This document shows, piece by piece, positions 9,898 to 16,925 of a stretch of 64,000 nucleotides of DNA. Both the position numbers and the translations under genes were made by a program. Under the pieces are notes generated by a model. The model had not been told where the DNA came from, searched no databases, and saw nothing but the letters and a program-made list of their open reading frames with translations. Each line of letters begins with the position of its first letter. The first letter of the stretch is position 1. The stretch is from Mycobacterium sp. PSTR-4-N (lineage in GTDB: Bacteria; Actinomycetota; Actinomycetes; Mycobacteriales; Mycobacteriaceae): NCBI RefSeq assembly GCF_022348085.1, contig NZ_JAKRFN010000006.1, positions 186,001 to 250,000 on the forward strand, in the 5' to 3' direction.

Positions 9898-10918
9898 ACC
9901 GTAAGCGGGATCCCCGCCTGTTCCGACTCGACACGCACGCACATAGCCATTTCCCAGAGAACACCGACGGGTACGGCAGGTCGCCGAGACCACGCTCCTC
10001 GTCGGCTTTCACCATGTCCAGCAGCGGCTCGATCGACTGGGCGTTGTCGTCGATGCCGGCCCACGGATCGGGTCGGCCGGCGACGAAGTCGGGCACGGTC
10101 TGAATGGTGAATTCGTCGGGATCGGCGGTGCGCAGCTCGTCCCACGTCAGCGGCGTCGACACCGTGGCGATCGGCGTCTTGCGCACCGAGTACGCCGAGG
10201 CGAACGTGCGATCGCGCGCGTTCTGGTTGTAGTCGATGAACAACCGCTCACCCCGTTCCTCCTTCCACCACGACGTCGTCACCGCGTCGGGGGCCCGCCG
10301 TTCCACTTCGCGGGCCAGCGCGATCCCCGCCCGGCGCACCGCGACGAAATCCCACTCGGGTGCGATGCGCAGGAACACGTGTACGCCGCGCCCGCCGGAC
10401 GTCTTCGGATACCCGACCAGGCCGAGCTCGTCGAGTAGCGGCTTGAGCACATCGACCGCCACGGCGCGCGCCTCCGCGAAGCCGGTGCCCGGCTGCGGGT
10501 CGAGGTCGATGCGCAGCTCGTCGGGATGTTCGGTGTCGGGGCAGCGCACCTGCCATGGGTGCAGCGTCACCGAACCCATCTGCGCGGCCCACGCGATCGC
10601 CGACGGGTGAGTGATCTTCAGGGCGTCGGCGGTGCGGCCGGACGGAAAGGTGACGGTGCAGGTCTCGAGGTAGTCGGGATGCTTCTGCGGCACCCGCTTC
10701 TGGTAGATCTCCTCACCGTCGATGCCGTCGGGGAAGCGTTGCAGGTGCACCGGCCGGTCCCGCAGCAACGCGACCATGCGGTCGGCCACCGACAGGTAGT
10801 ACTCGACCAGCTTGCCCTTGGTGCCCTCGGCGCCGAGCTTCGGGAAATACGGCTTGTCCGGGTTGGTCAGCCGGACCTTCACCCCGTCGACATCGAGTTC
10901 GGTTGCGGGACTGGGCAT
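9776..10918 (-). CDS. polD1: LigD-type polymerase/primase domain protein PolD, chimeric 3' end
   Basis: This archaeo-eukaryotic-primase-type polymerase works with ATP-dependent ligases in non-homologous end joining and gap filling. Catalytic acidic residues are visible as D138/D140 (RIDLDP) and D229 (FIDYNQNARDR), with the conserved His at 180 (GRGVHVF). Start is the ATG at 10918, overlapping the ligase stop as TGATG. The first ~316 residues look native; about 64 further codons before the stop are foreign sequence from the integrated island. The catalytic core is intact, so activity is likely kept, but the tail is abnormal. The symbol follows the M. smegmatis LigC1-PolD1 pairing from memory. 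Confidence 0.85.
   Translation of the reverse strand: MPSPATELDVDGVKVRLTNPDKPYFPKLGAEGTKGKLVEYYLSVADRMVALLRDRPVHLQRFPDGIDGEEIYQKRVPQKHPDYLETCTVTFPSGRTADALKITHPSAIAWAAQMGSVTLHPWQVRCPDTEHPDELRIDLDPQPGTGFAEARAVAVDVLKPLLDELGLVGYPKTSGGRGVHVFLRIAPEWDFVAVRRAGIALAREVERRAPDAVTTSWWKEERGERLFIDYNQNARDRTFASAYSVRKTPIATVSTPLTWDELRTADPDEFTIQTVPDFVAGRPDPWAGIDDNAQSIEPLLDMVKADEERGLGDLPYPSVFSGKWLCACVSSRNRRGSRLRCGSALRCRTSKDVDSSNNETAGNVADGVLRRLGCVRSGNA
9955..9970. other. Probable island/core junction in the 3' end of polD
   Basis: The PolD reading frame keeps family-like sequence up to GLGDLPYP, ending near 9968, where homologues continue into a short Pro-rich tail. From here leftward the protein sequence has no resemblance to the family and the DNA belongs to the recombinase operon. 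I infer that the element integrated at the 3' end of polD. The matching left junction, which should carry the displaced polD end, is not found in 1-9776 and is probably off the window. Confidence 0.55.
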
Positions 10919-11979
10919 CAATTCCCCTCCCCCGTCGCTTCGCTCGCCCCGGAGGACTCCAGAACGTCGTAGAGGTCGTAGGTCGCCGGCACGTCGAGCT
11001 GGTCGAAGGTGCAGCTGGCCGGGTCGCGATCGGGGCGCCACCGGCGGAACGTCACGGCGTGGCGGAAGCGGTCCCCTTCCATCTGGTCGTAGGCGACCTC
11101 GCAGACCCGCTCGGGCCGCACCGGGATCCAGCGCTTGTCCGCCGCGGAGTTCCACCGGCTGGGCTCGCCGTCCCGGACGTCGTCGCCGATGCGCAACGGC
11201 CCCAGATCCGCCAGCAGCGAGAGCCTCGCCTTTGCGGTGAACGACGCGGCCCCGCCGACCATCTGCAGCTCACCGTCGTCTCGGTACAGGCCGAGCAGGA
11301 TCGAGCCGATACCCTCTCCGCTCTTGTGGATTCGATAGCCGATCGCCACGCAATCGGCGTCGCGGGCATGCTTGACCTTCACCATGTCGCGCTTGCCCGG
11401 CAGGTACACGCCATCGAGTCGCTTGGCGATCACCCCGTCCAACCCCGCGCCCTCGAAGTCCTGCAGCCACTGCGTGCCCAGCGCGGAGTCCTCGGTGGTT
11501 CGGGTGACGTGGCACCACTGCTTCTCGTTGACCGCCTCGATCAAGGCTTCTCGCCGGGTCCGGAAGGGCTCTTTCAGCAGCGAGGTGTCACCGACGGCGG
11601 GGGCGTCGAAACCGATGAAGTGCGCCGGTGTCTGCTCCGACAGCATCCGCACGCGCGACTCGGCGGGATGGATGCGCTGGCTCAGCGACTCCCAGTCCAG
11701 CCTCACACGGCCCCCGATGTCGCGTGGCACCACGATCTCTCCGTCGAGCACGCAGCGCGGCGCCAGCTCGTCGCGCACCGCGTCGAGGACCTCAGGGAAA
11801 TAGCGGGCCAGATCCTTGCCGCTGCGCGAGAGCAGCACCACCTCGTCGCCGTCGCGGAACACCAACGCCCGGAACCCGTCCCACTTGGGCTCATACGACC
11901 ACACACCGGCCTCTGCGGGGACCGCCTTCTGCGCCTTGGCCAGCATCGGCTCCAGCGGCGGCATCACGGGCAGGTCCAT
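10918..11979 (-). CDS. ligC: ATP-dependent DNA ligase LigC (copy 1)
   Basis: The ligase seals nicks using ATP; LigC enzymes are accessory or backup end-joining/repair ligases in mycobacteria. Motif I is EPKWDGFR with the adenylated Lys at 32, motif III LDGEIVV, motif IV GLDGVIAKR and motif V VKVKH, followed by an OB-fold domain. The start MDLPVMPP at 11979 was chosen because the paralogue at 15817 begins with the same pattern (MRLPVLPP); ATG 11988 or GTG 11994 would add three or five residues. It is the first gene of a two-gene operon with polD. Confidence 0.92.
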   Translation of the reverse strand: MDLPVMPPLEPMLAKAQKAVPAEAGVWSYEPKWDGFRALVFRDGDEVVLLSRSGKDLARYFPEVLDAVRDELAPRCVLDGEIVVPRDIGGRVRLDWESLSQRIHPAESRVRMLSEQTPAHFIGFDAPAVGDTSLLKEPFRTRREALIEAVNEKQWCHVTRTTEDSALGTQWLQDFEGAGLDGVIAKRLDGVYLPGKRDMVKVKHARDADCVAIGYRIHKSGEGIGSILLGLYRDDGELQMVGGAASFTAKARLSLLADLGPLRIGDDVRDGEPSRWNSAADKRWIPVRPERVCEVAYDQMEGDRFRHAVTFRRWRPDRDPASCTFDQLDVPATYDLYDVLESSGASEATGEGN

Positions 11980-12027
11980 GGCTTCCATAGTCACGTAGAC
12001 CCGAGTACCCAGACAATCTCATCGCGC

Positions 12028-12348
12028 TCAGTTGCTGATGCCGACTCCCACACCGCCCAGACCACCCTCGATCCAGACGCCGCCGTCGTCGTGATCGTTG
12101 GGGCACGACACGTCGACGTAGACCGTCGTGAACGTCTCTGGCGGCGGGCCCGTGAGATCCGGATTGTGCACACCTAGCGAGCGGCACTCCGACAGCGGTC
12201 GACTGCTGATGCCGCTCACCCAGTTGATGGCGACGTCGTACCCCTGATCTTTAAGTTCGTCGATGACGGCTGCCGCCGAGCTCGGTTCGGCTGCGCAGGG
12301 GGCTGCGAGCAGCACGGCCACCGGCACGCAGAGCACGACTCGGAGCAT
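12028..12348 (-). CDS. Small secreted hypothetical protein
   Basis: The 106-residue product begins with a signal peptide (MLRVVLCVPVAVLLAAPCAA) predicted to be cleaved near residue 20. The mature part of about 85 residues has two Cys (SECRS and VSCPND) that could form a disulphide, and a Gly-rich end. I recognise it only as the kind of small exported protein common in mycobacteria. It stands alone between the Fic gene and ligC on the same strand. Function unknown. Confidence 0.75.
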   Translation of the reverse strand: MLRVVLCVPVAVLLAAPCAAEPSSAAAVIDELKDQGYDVAINWVSGISSRPLSECRSLGVHNPDLTGPPPETFTTVYVDVSCPNDHDDGGVWIEGGLGGVGVGISN

Positions 12349-12363
12349 GCCCCCATCATGCGC

Positions 12364-13134
12364 TCATCGCAGCGCCCGGTTCAGCAGATACAGAAACGGC
12401 CGGTGGCTCGCTCGGCCGTCGCGGCGCAGCGGCATGCTGTCGATCGCCGCGGCATACCAGTCGGCCCGCTCGATCCCGGTGAAGTCGAGCCGCCGACCGC
12501 AGCGCGCCGCGACACCGAGCAGCAGCAGAGCGCCGGCGCGCCCGTTGCCCTCCCGGAACGGGTGAATCTGGTTGTAGTCGGCGTAGATTCGCGCGAGCTC
12601 GTAGGCCAGCCGGGCGGGGTCAAGGTCTTCGCCCACCAGTTGCCGCGCCCGGTCGTGTACCGCGGCCATCGCGTCGGCGATCGCCGACACAGAGCCGAAA
12701 GACTGTTTGCCGCGGCGTAAATCAACCGTCCGATAGCGGCCCGCCCAGTCGTACACCCCGCCGAACAGGTGCCGGTGGATGTCGCGGACGTCGAGCGGTT
12801 GATCAGCGGGCTGACGGCACAGCCACTCCGCCATGCGCGCCGCGGACGTCATGTACTCCAGGTCGGCGAGCGCGTCGGCAGTGGTGACTCCGAACTCGTT
12901 GCGCAGCAACGATGTGCCGGGGATCAGGTAAGGCGCAGGCCGTCCCAGCCGCAGCCGCCGCCGCTGCCGAACGGGCGGGGGGTGGCGGCGCCGGTAGCCG
13001 GTCAGGTGATCGTCGCAGCGAAGCTCCCCCCGCGCGATCGCGGCGAGCGCCTCGAGGTGTTCGGCGTCGGGGTGCCACCCCTCGATGCGGTGTACGGCCA
13101 CCGTCGTCGCGACGACGTGCTCCTGGGCGTCCAT
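12364..13134 (-). CDS. Fic-domain protein with N-terminal antitoxin-like segment
   Basis: Fic proteins transfer AMP or related groups to target proteins. The signature HPFREGNGRAG is complete at about residues 190-200, with the flap region GGVYDWAGRYR upstream. The N-terminus (about 12-50) contains HRIEG and a GELRCDDHL-type helix resembling the VbhA-class antitoxin that blocks Fic ATP binding; here it would be fused in cis, although the Ser/Thr expected four residues before Glu is Val. The ATG follows the stop of the upstream nucleotidyltransferase directly (TAGATG), so the two are coupled. The target is unknown. Confidence 0.85.
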   Translation of the reverse strand: MDAQEHVVATTVAVHRIEGWHPDAEHLEALAAIARGELRCDDHLTGYRRRHPPPVRQRRRLRLGRPAPYLIPGTSLLRNEFGVTTADALADLEYMTSAARMAEWLCRQPADQPLDVRDIHRHLFGGVYDWAGRYRTVDLRRGKQSFGSVSAIADAMAAVHDRARQLVGEDLDPARLAYELARIYADYNQIHPFREGNGRAGALLLLGVAARCGRRLDFTGIERADWYAAAIDSMPLRRDGRASHRPFLYLLNRALR

Positions 13135-14139
13135 CTACTGGTCGGCGAACGCCGACACCGACGCCAGATAGCCGAGTTTGCGCATCACACCGGACACCTC
13201 CCGGGCGACGCTGCGTAACGCGGCGCGGTCCTGGGGGGACAACTCACGAAGGGCGACCACGTCCCCCACTGTGCGGCCGGTCCGCAGATCCGCAACCCGG
13301 GCCTGCCACCGGAACCGCATCAACCACTGCTGGCACTCGCGCAGCGTCTCGGCGTCGTCGGAGTCGAGCACCCCGCCGGCGGCGCCGTCGGCCAACCGTT
13401 GCCGGGTGGTCAGCTCGGTGGAGCCGACCGACAGCGAGGCCCACCGCGCGATCTTGACCACCGGGTCGAGTACGGCGCGCTTGACGTCGACGGCGTCCCC
13501 GGCACTGACGAACACCCGCAGCCGCGACGGGACCGAAGCCCGCACCGCGGTGGCATCCTGCAGCATCGCCTGACGCACCGCATAGTGCCTGCCGGCCGCT
13601 GCCGCCCCACCCACCCGCATCGCGTCCTCCGCGCCGGCCAGGGCAGACGCATCGGCCACCAAACCGGTCATCACCACGCCCCGGTCCCGCTCTGGCTCGG
13701 TCGCCCAGCGTTCGATGCCCTCGTCCCAGCTGCTCCGCCGCCGGCAGAACCGCGACCGGCTGGCCAGCACGCCGTTGGCGTCGCCACCGATCCCACTGCG
13801 TTCCAACAGCGCATGCACCTGCGCGGCACGGGCCAGCAGGTCGGCCTTCTCGGGGTCACCGACCCCCTCGCCGAGCATCACCATCGTCTCGACGTCGGAC
13901 CCCGGCACGGCCTCTCCCCGGGCCACGCTCCCCGAGACGAACCACGTCCAGTCCGCCGGTTCCACCACGCGCACCGCGGCCGCCACGGCGCGGCGCAGCA
14001 CCGCCGACCACGCCTGTGACGCTTCGGGCCGGCGGGTGAGGCCGGCCATCGCACGGGTGATCTCGGCACGCAGAGCCGCCTCGTCGGCGCACATGTCGAG
14101 CGCGGCGACGGTCTGCGCGAGATCATGACCGTGCGACAT
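13135..14139 (-). CDS. GlnD/DUF294-like nucleotidyltransferase
   Basis: The 334-residue product has a nucleotidyltransferase motif, SGSVARGEAVPGSDVE (about 69-84), the G-S-x-x-R-G-E...SD-x-E pattern of the pol-beta-like fold, followed by a helical C-terminal half similar to the putative substrate-binding DUF294 C-terminal domain. The substrate is not known. The ATG at 14139 (MSHGHD) is preferred over a longer GTG/ATG reading that would run into the divergent promoter region. It is immediately upstream of the Fic gene with no gap, suggesting a shared regulatory job. Confidence 0.75.
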   Translation of the reverse strand: MSHGHDLAQTVAALDMCADEAALRAEITRAMAGLTRRPEASQAWSAVLRRAVAAAVRVVEPADWTWFVSGSVARGEAVPGSDVETMVMLGEGVGDPEKADLLARAAQVHALLERSGIGGDANGVLASRSRFCRRRSSWDEGIERWATEPERDRGVVMTGLVADASALAGAEDAMRVGGAAAAGRHYAVRQAMLQDATAVRASVPSRLRVFVSAGDAVDVKRAVLDPVVKIARWASLSVGSTELTTRQRLADGAAGGVLDSDDAETLRECQQWLMRFRWQARVADLRTGRTVGDVVALRELSPQDRAALRSVAREVSGVMRKLGYLASVSAFADQ

Positions 14140-14190
14140 GGAGTTGATTGTCGCCCTTTCCAGGCTCCGGTCACACAGCCGTGACATCAC

Positions 14191-14217
14191 CGAAACGACC
14201 AGCACACGATCGTTTCG
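14191..14217. promoter_or_regulatory. Inverted repeat in divergent promoter region
   Basis: CGAAACGA (14191-14198) and TCGTTTCG (14210-14217) form a perfect 8-bp inverted repeat with an 11-bp spacer, between the nucleotidyltransferase and permease genes. It may be an operator; no local regulator gene is evident. Confidence 0.4.
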
Positions 14218-14224
14218 TACGTTT

Positions 14225-14238
14225 CTGTCGCACGACAG
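14225..14238. promoter_or_regulatory. Short palindrome before the permease start
   Basis: CTGTCG-CA-CGACAG is a perfect 6-2-6 palindrome 22 bases before the permease ATG. It could be an operator or a leader hairpin. Confidence 0.35.
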
Positions 14239-14260
14239 GAATGTCTATGTCAGGAGCGCC

Positions 14261-15793
14261 ATGACCGCCGGCTACGATCCCGCCATCTCCTCCGCCGAGG
14301 ACGCCTCCACCCTGGAGGAACTCGGCTACACACAGGAACTCCACAGAGGCATCGGCGGCTACGCCTCGTTCGCGGCCGGCTTCTCGTTCGTCTCGATCCT
14401 GACCACGGTGTTCGCGTTCTTTCCGCTCGGCTTCGCCCTCGGCGGGCCCTCGTTCTTCTTCACCTGGCCCATCGTCTTCGTCTGCCAGTTCTGCGTGTGC
14501 CTCGTCTTCGCCGAACTGTCCGGCAAGTTCCCCGTCGCCGGCGCGATCTACCAGTGGTCGCGACGACTGGCCGGCAACGCGATCGGCTGGTTCGCCGGGT
14601 GGTTCATGCTCATCGGCTACATCGTGTCGATCGCGGCGCTGGCCATCGCGATGCAGACGGTGCTGCCGCCCATCTGGAGCGGGTTCCAGCTGGTGGGTGA
14701 GGACATGGACCCGCTGTCGGTCGACGGCGCCACCAACGGCATCATCCTGGGCGCCGTCACGATCGTGATCTGCACGATCATCAGCGCCGTCGGCGTGCGG
14801 TTCATGGCCCGGATCACGGTGACCGGGGTGACGCTGGAGATCATCGGCGTCATCCTCATCATCGGCGCGATGTTCCTGACCGCCGAGCGCAGCCCCGCCC
14901 AGGCCGTGCTCGACACCGGTGGCCATGGCACCGGCGTGCACTACCTGCCGGCGTTCCTGGCCTCGATGCTGATGGCCGCCTACGTGATGTACGGATTCGA
15001 CAGCGCCGCAGAGCTCTCCGAAGAGACCCGCGACCCGCGGCGCACCGCACCCAAGGCGATCGTGACCGCACTGCTCGTCTCGTTCCTCGGCGGTGGATTG
15101 ATGATCGTGGCCGCGCTGATGTCGGCCCCCGTCCTCGGCGACGACCTCGCCCACGGCGGGATGGCCTGGGTGATCGAGAGCCAACTCGACACGTGGCTCG
15201 GCAAGACGCTGCTGGGCCTGGTGGCCGTCGCGATCTTCTCGGCGACGCTGGCGATCCAGGCGTCGGCCTCGCGGGTGATGTTCTCGATGGCCCGCGACAA
15301 CCGGTTGCCGTTCGGCTCGTTCCTCGCGAAGGTCAACAAGCGCACCGGCACACCGGTCATCACCGGCATCTCGGTCAGCGCGCTGGCCATCCTGGTGCTG
15401 CTGGTCAACCTCGGTCAGGCCAGCGTGTTCGCCGCGATCGCGTCGGTGTCGGTGGTCATCGTCTATCTGGCCTACCTGCTGGTCACGGTGCCTGCGCTGA
15501 TGCACCGGTTGCGCGGAACGAGCCTGTCGCACGGCAAACCGATCATGGACCTGGGCCGCTGGGGTATCCCGGTCAACCTGATCGCGGTCGTGATGGGCGC
15601 ACTGCTGGTGATCAACATCGGCTGGCCGCGTCAGGAGGTCTACAACCCCGACGGCGACTCGCTGTTCCTGCAGTACTTCGCGCTGATCTTCGTGGTGCTC
15701 ACCCTTGTCGTCGGGTTCGCTGCCTACCGGGCGGTCAAGGATCGTGACGGCGCGCCCGACCCGGTCGACGCACTGGTCGGCAGGAAGCGCTGA
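14261..15793 (+). CDS. APC-superfamily amino-acid permease
   Basis: This 510-residue inner-membrane transporter has about 12 hydrophobic segments, beginning near residue 45 after a hydrophilic N-terminus. Motifs such as FGFxSAAELSEETRDPRRTAPKA (positions 245-265) are typical of the APC/GABA-permease (BAT1-like) branch that imports amino acids or amines. The start at 14261 is supported by AGGAG four bases upstream; the open frame reaches further back but without a binding site. It is divergent from the nucleotidyltransferase-Fic operon. Substrate cannot be told from sequence. Confidence 0.88.
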   Translation: MTAGYDPAISSAEDASTLEELGYTQELHRGIGGYASFAAGFSFVSILTTVFAFFPLGFALGGPSFFFTWPIVFVCQFCVCLVFAELSGKFPVAGAIYQWSRRLAGNAIGWFAGWFMLIGYIVSIAALAIAMQTVLPPIWSGFQLVGEDMDPLSVDGATNGIILGAVTIVICTIISAVGVRFMARITVTGVTLEIIGVILIIGAMFLTAERSPAQAVLDTGGHGTGVHYLPAFLASMLMAAYVMYGFDSAAELSEETRDPRRTAPKAIVTALLVSFLGGGLMIVAALMSAPVLGDDLAHGGMAWVIESQLDTWLGKTLLGLVAVAIFSATLAIQASASRVMFSMARDNRLPFGSFLAKVNKRTGTPVITGISVSALAILVLLVNLGQASVFAAIASVSVVIVYLAYLLVTVPALMHRLRGTSLSHGKPIMDLGRWGIPVNLIAVVMGALLVINIGWPRQEVYNPDGDSLFLQYFALIFVVLTLVVGFAAYRAVKDRDGAPDPVDALVGRKR

Positions 15794-15816
15794 GCCGGCG
15801 GTCAGAATGGGAGTCG

Positions 15817-16896
15817 ATGAGACTCCCCGTGCTGCCGCCCGTGTCGCCGATGCTGGCGAAGTCGGTTCCCGAGATCCCGCCGGATGCGTGGTACGAGCCG
15901 AAGTGGGACGGGTTCCGGTCGATCCTGTTCCGCGACGGCGACGACGTCGAACTCGGCAGCCGCAACGAGCGGCCGATGACGCGCTACTTCCCCGAGATCG
16001 CCGACGCCGCGCGGGCCGAGCTGCCGCCGCGCTGCGTGATCGACGGCGAGATCGTCATCGCCACCGCCGACGGCCTGGATTTCGAGGCGCTGCAGCTGCG
16101 CTTGCATCCTGCCGCCTCGCGGGTACGGATGCTGGCCGAGCAGACCCCGGCCGCGTTCATCACCTTCGATCTGCTCGCCCTCGGTGACGACGACCTGACC
16201 GCGCGGCCCTTCGCCGAACGGCGCGCCGCTCTCGTCGACGCACTCGCCGGGTGCGGACCGACGATCCACGTCACCCCGGCGACCACCGACCTCGCCACCG
16301 CCCTCCGCTGGTTCGACGAGTTCGAAGGCGCCGGTCTCGACGGGGTCATCGCCAAACCGCCCGAGGTGACCTACCAGCCCGACAAGCGGGTGATGTTCAA
16401 GATCAAGCACCAGCGCACCGCCGACTGTGTGGTCGCCGGCTATCGGCTGCACAAATCCGGGCCGGATGCGATCGGCTCGCTGCTGCTCGGGCTGTACGCG
16501 GCCGACGGGTCGCTGGCGTCGGTCGGGGTGATCGGCGCGTTCCCGATGGCGCGCCGGCGCGCGCTGTTCGCGGAATTGCAGCCGCTGGTGACGACGTTCG
16601 ACGAGCACCCGTGGAACTGGGCCGCGCACGCCGACCCGGATGTGGTGCGTCGCTACGGCGGGGGGTCGCGGTGGAACGCGGGCAAGGACCTGTCGTTCGT
16701 GCCGTTGCGGCCCGAGCGCGTCGTCGAGGTGCGCTACGACCACATGGAGGGCAGCCGCTTCCGGCACACCGCGCAATTCAATCGGTGGCGGCCCGACCGC
16801 GACCCGCGCTCCTGCACCTTCGATCAGCTGGACCGGCCCGTCAATTTCCGCCTCGACGACATCGTCCCGGGTCTAGGGTCTGCCGTGGATCGGTGA
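15817..16896 (+). CDS. ligC2: ATP-dependent DNA ligase LigC (copy 2)
   Basis: A 359-residue paralogue of the ligase at 10918-11979. Motif I is EPKWDGFR (Lys 29), motif III IDGEIVI, motif IV LDGVIAKP and motif V FKIKH, with an OB-fold C-terminal half. It is separate from the polD operon and in the opposite orientation, 23 bases after the permease. Two LigC copies near one PolD is the arrangement I recall in M. smegmatis, which supports a chromosomal core origin. Its role is backup nick sealing or end joining. Confidence 0.92.
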   Translation: MRLPVLPPVSPMLAKSVPEIPPDAWYEPKWDGFRSILFRDGDDVELGSRNERPMTRYFPEIADAARAELPPRCVIDGEIVIATADGLDFEALQLRLHPAASRVRMLAEQTPAAFITFDLLALGDDDLTARPFAERRAALVDALAGCGPTIHVTPATTDLATALRWFDEFEGAGLDGVIAKPPEVTYQPDKRVMFKIKHQRTADCVVAGYRLHKSGPDAIGSLLLGLYAADGSLASVGVIGAFPMARRRALFAELQPLVTTFDEHPWNWAAHADPDVVRRYGGGSRWNAGKDLSFVPLRPERVVEVRYDHMEGSRFRHTAQFNRWRPDRDPRSCTFDQLDRPVNFRLDDIVPGLGSAVDR

Positions 16897-16925
16897 AGCA
16901 GTCGCCGACGAGCACGGAGGACATC

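Noticed and set aside
16251..16925. Upstream extension of the arylsulfatase frame
   Set aside because: The frame is open but overlaps the ligC2 gene in another frame; the GTG at 16926 with a good ribosome binding site and family length fits better.
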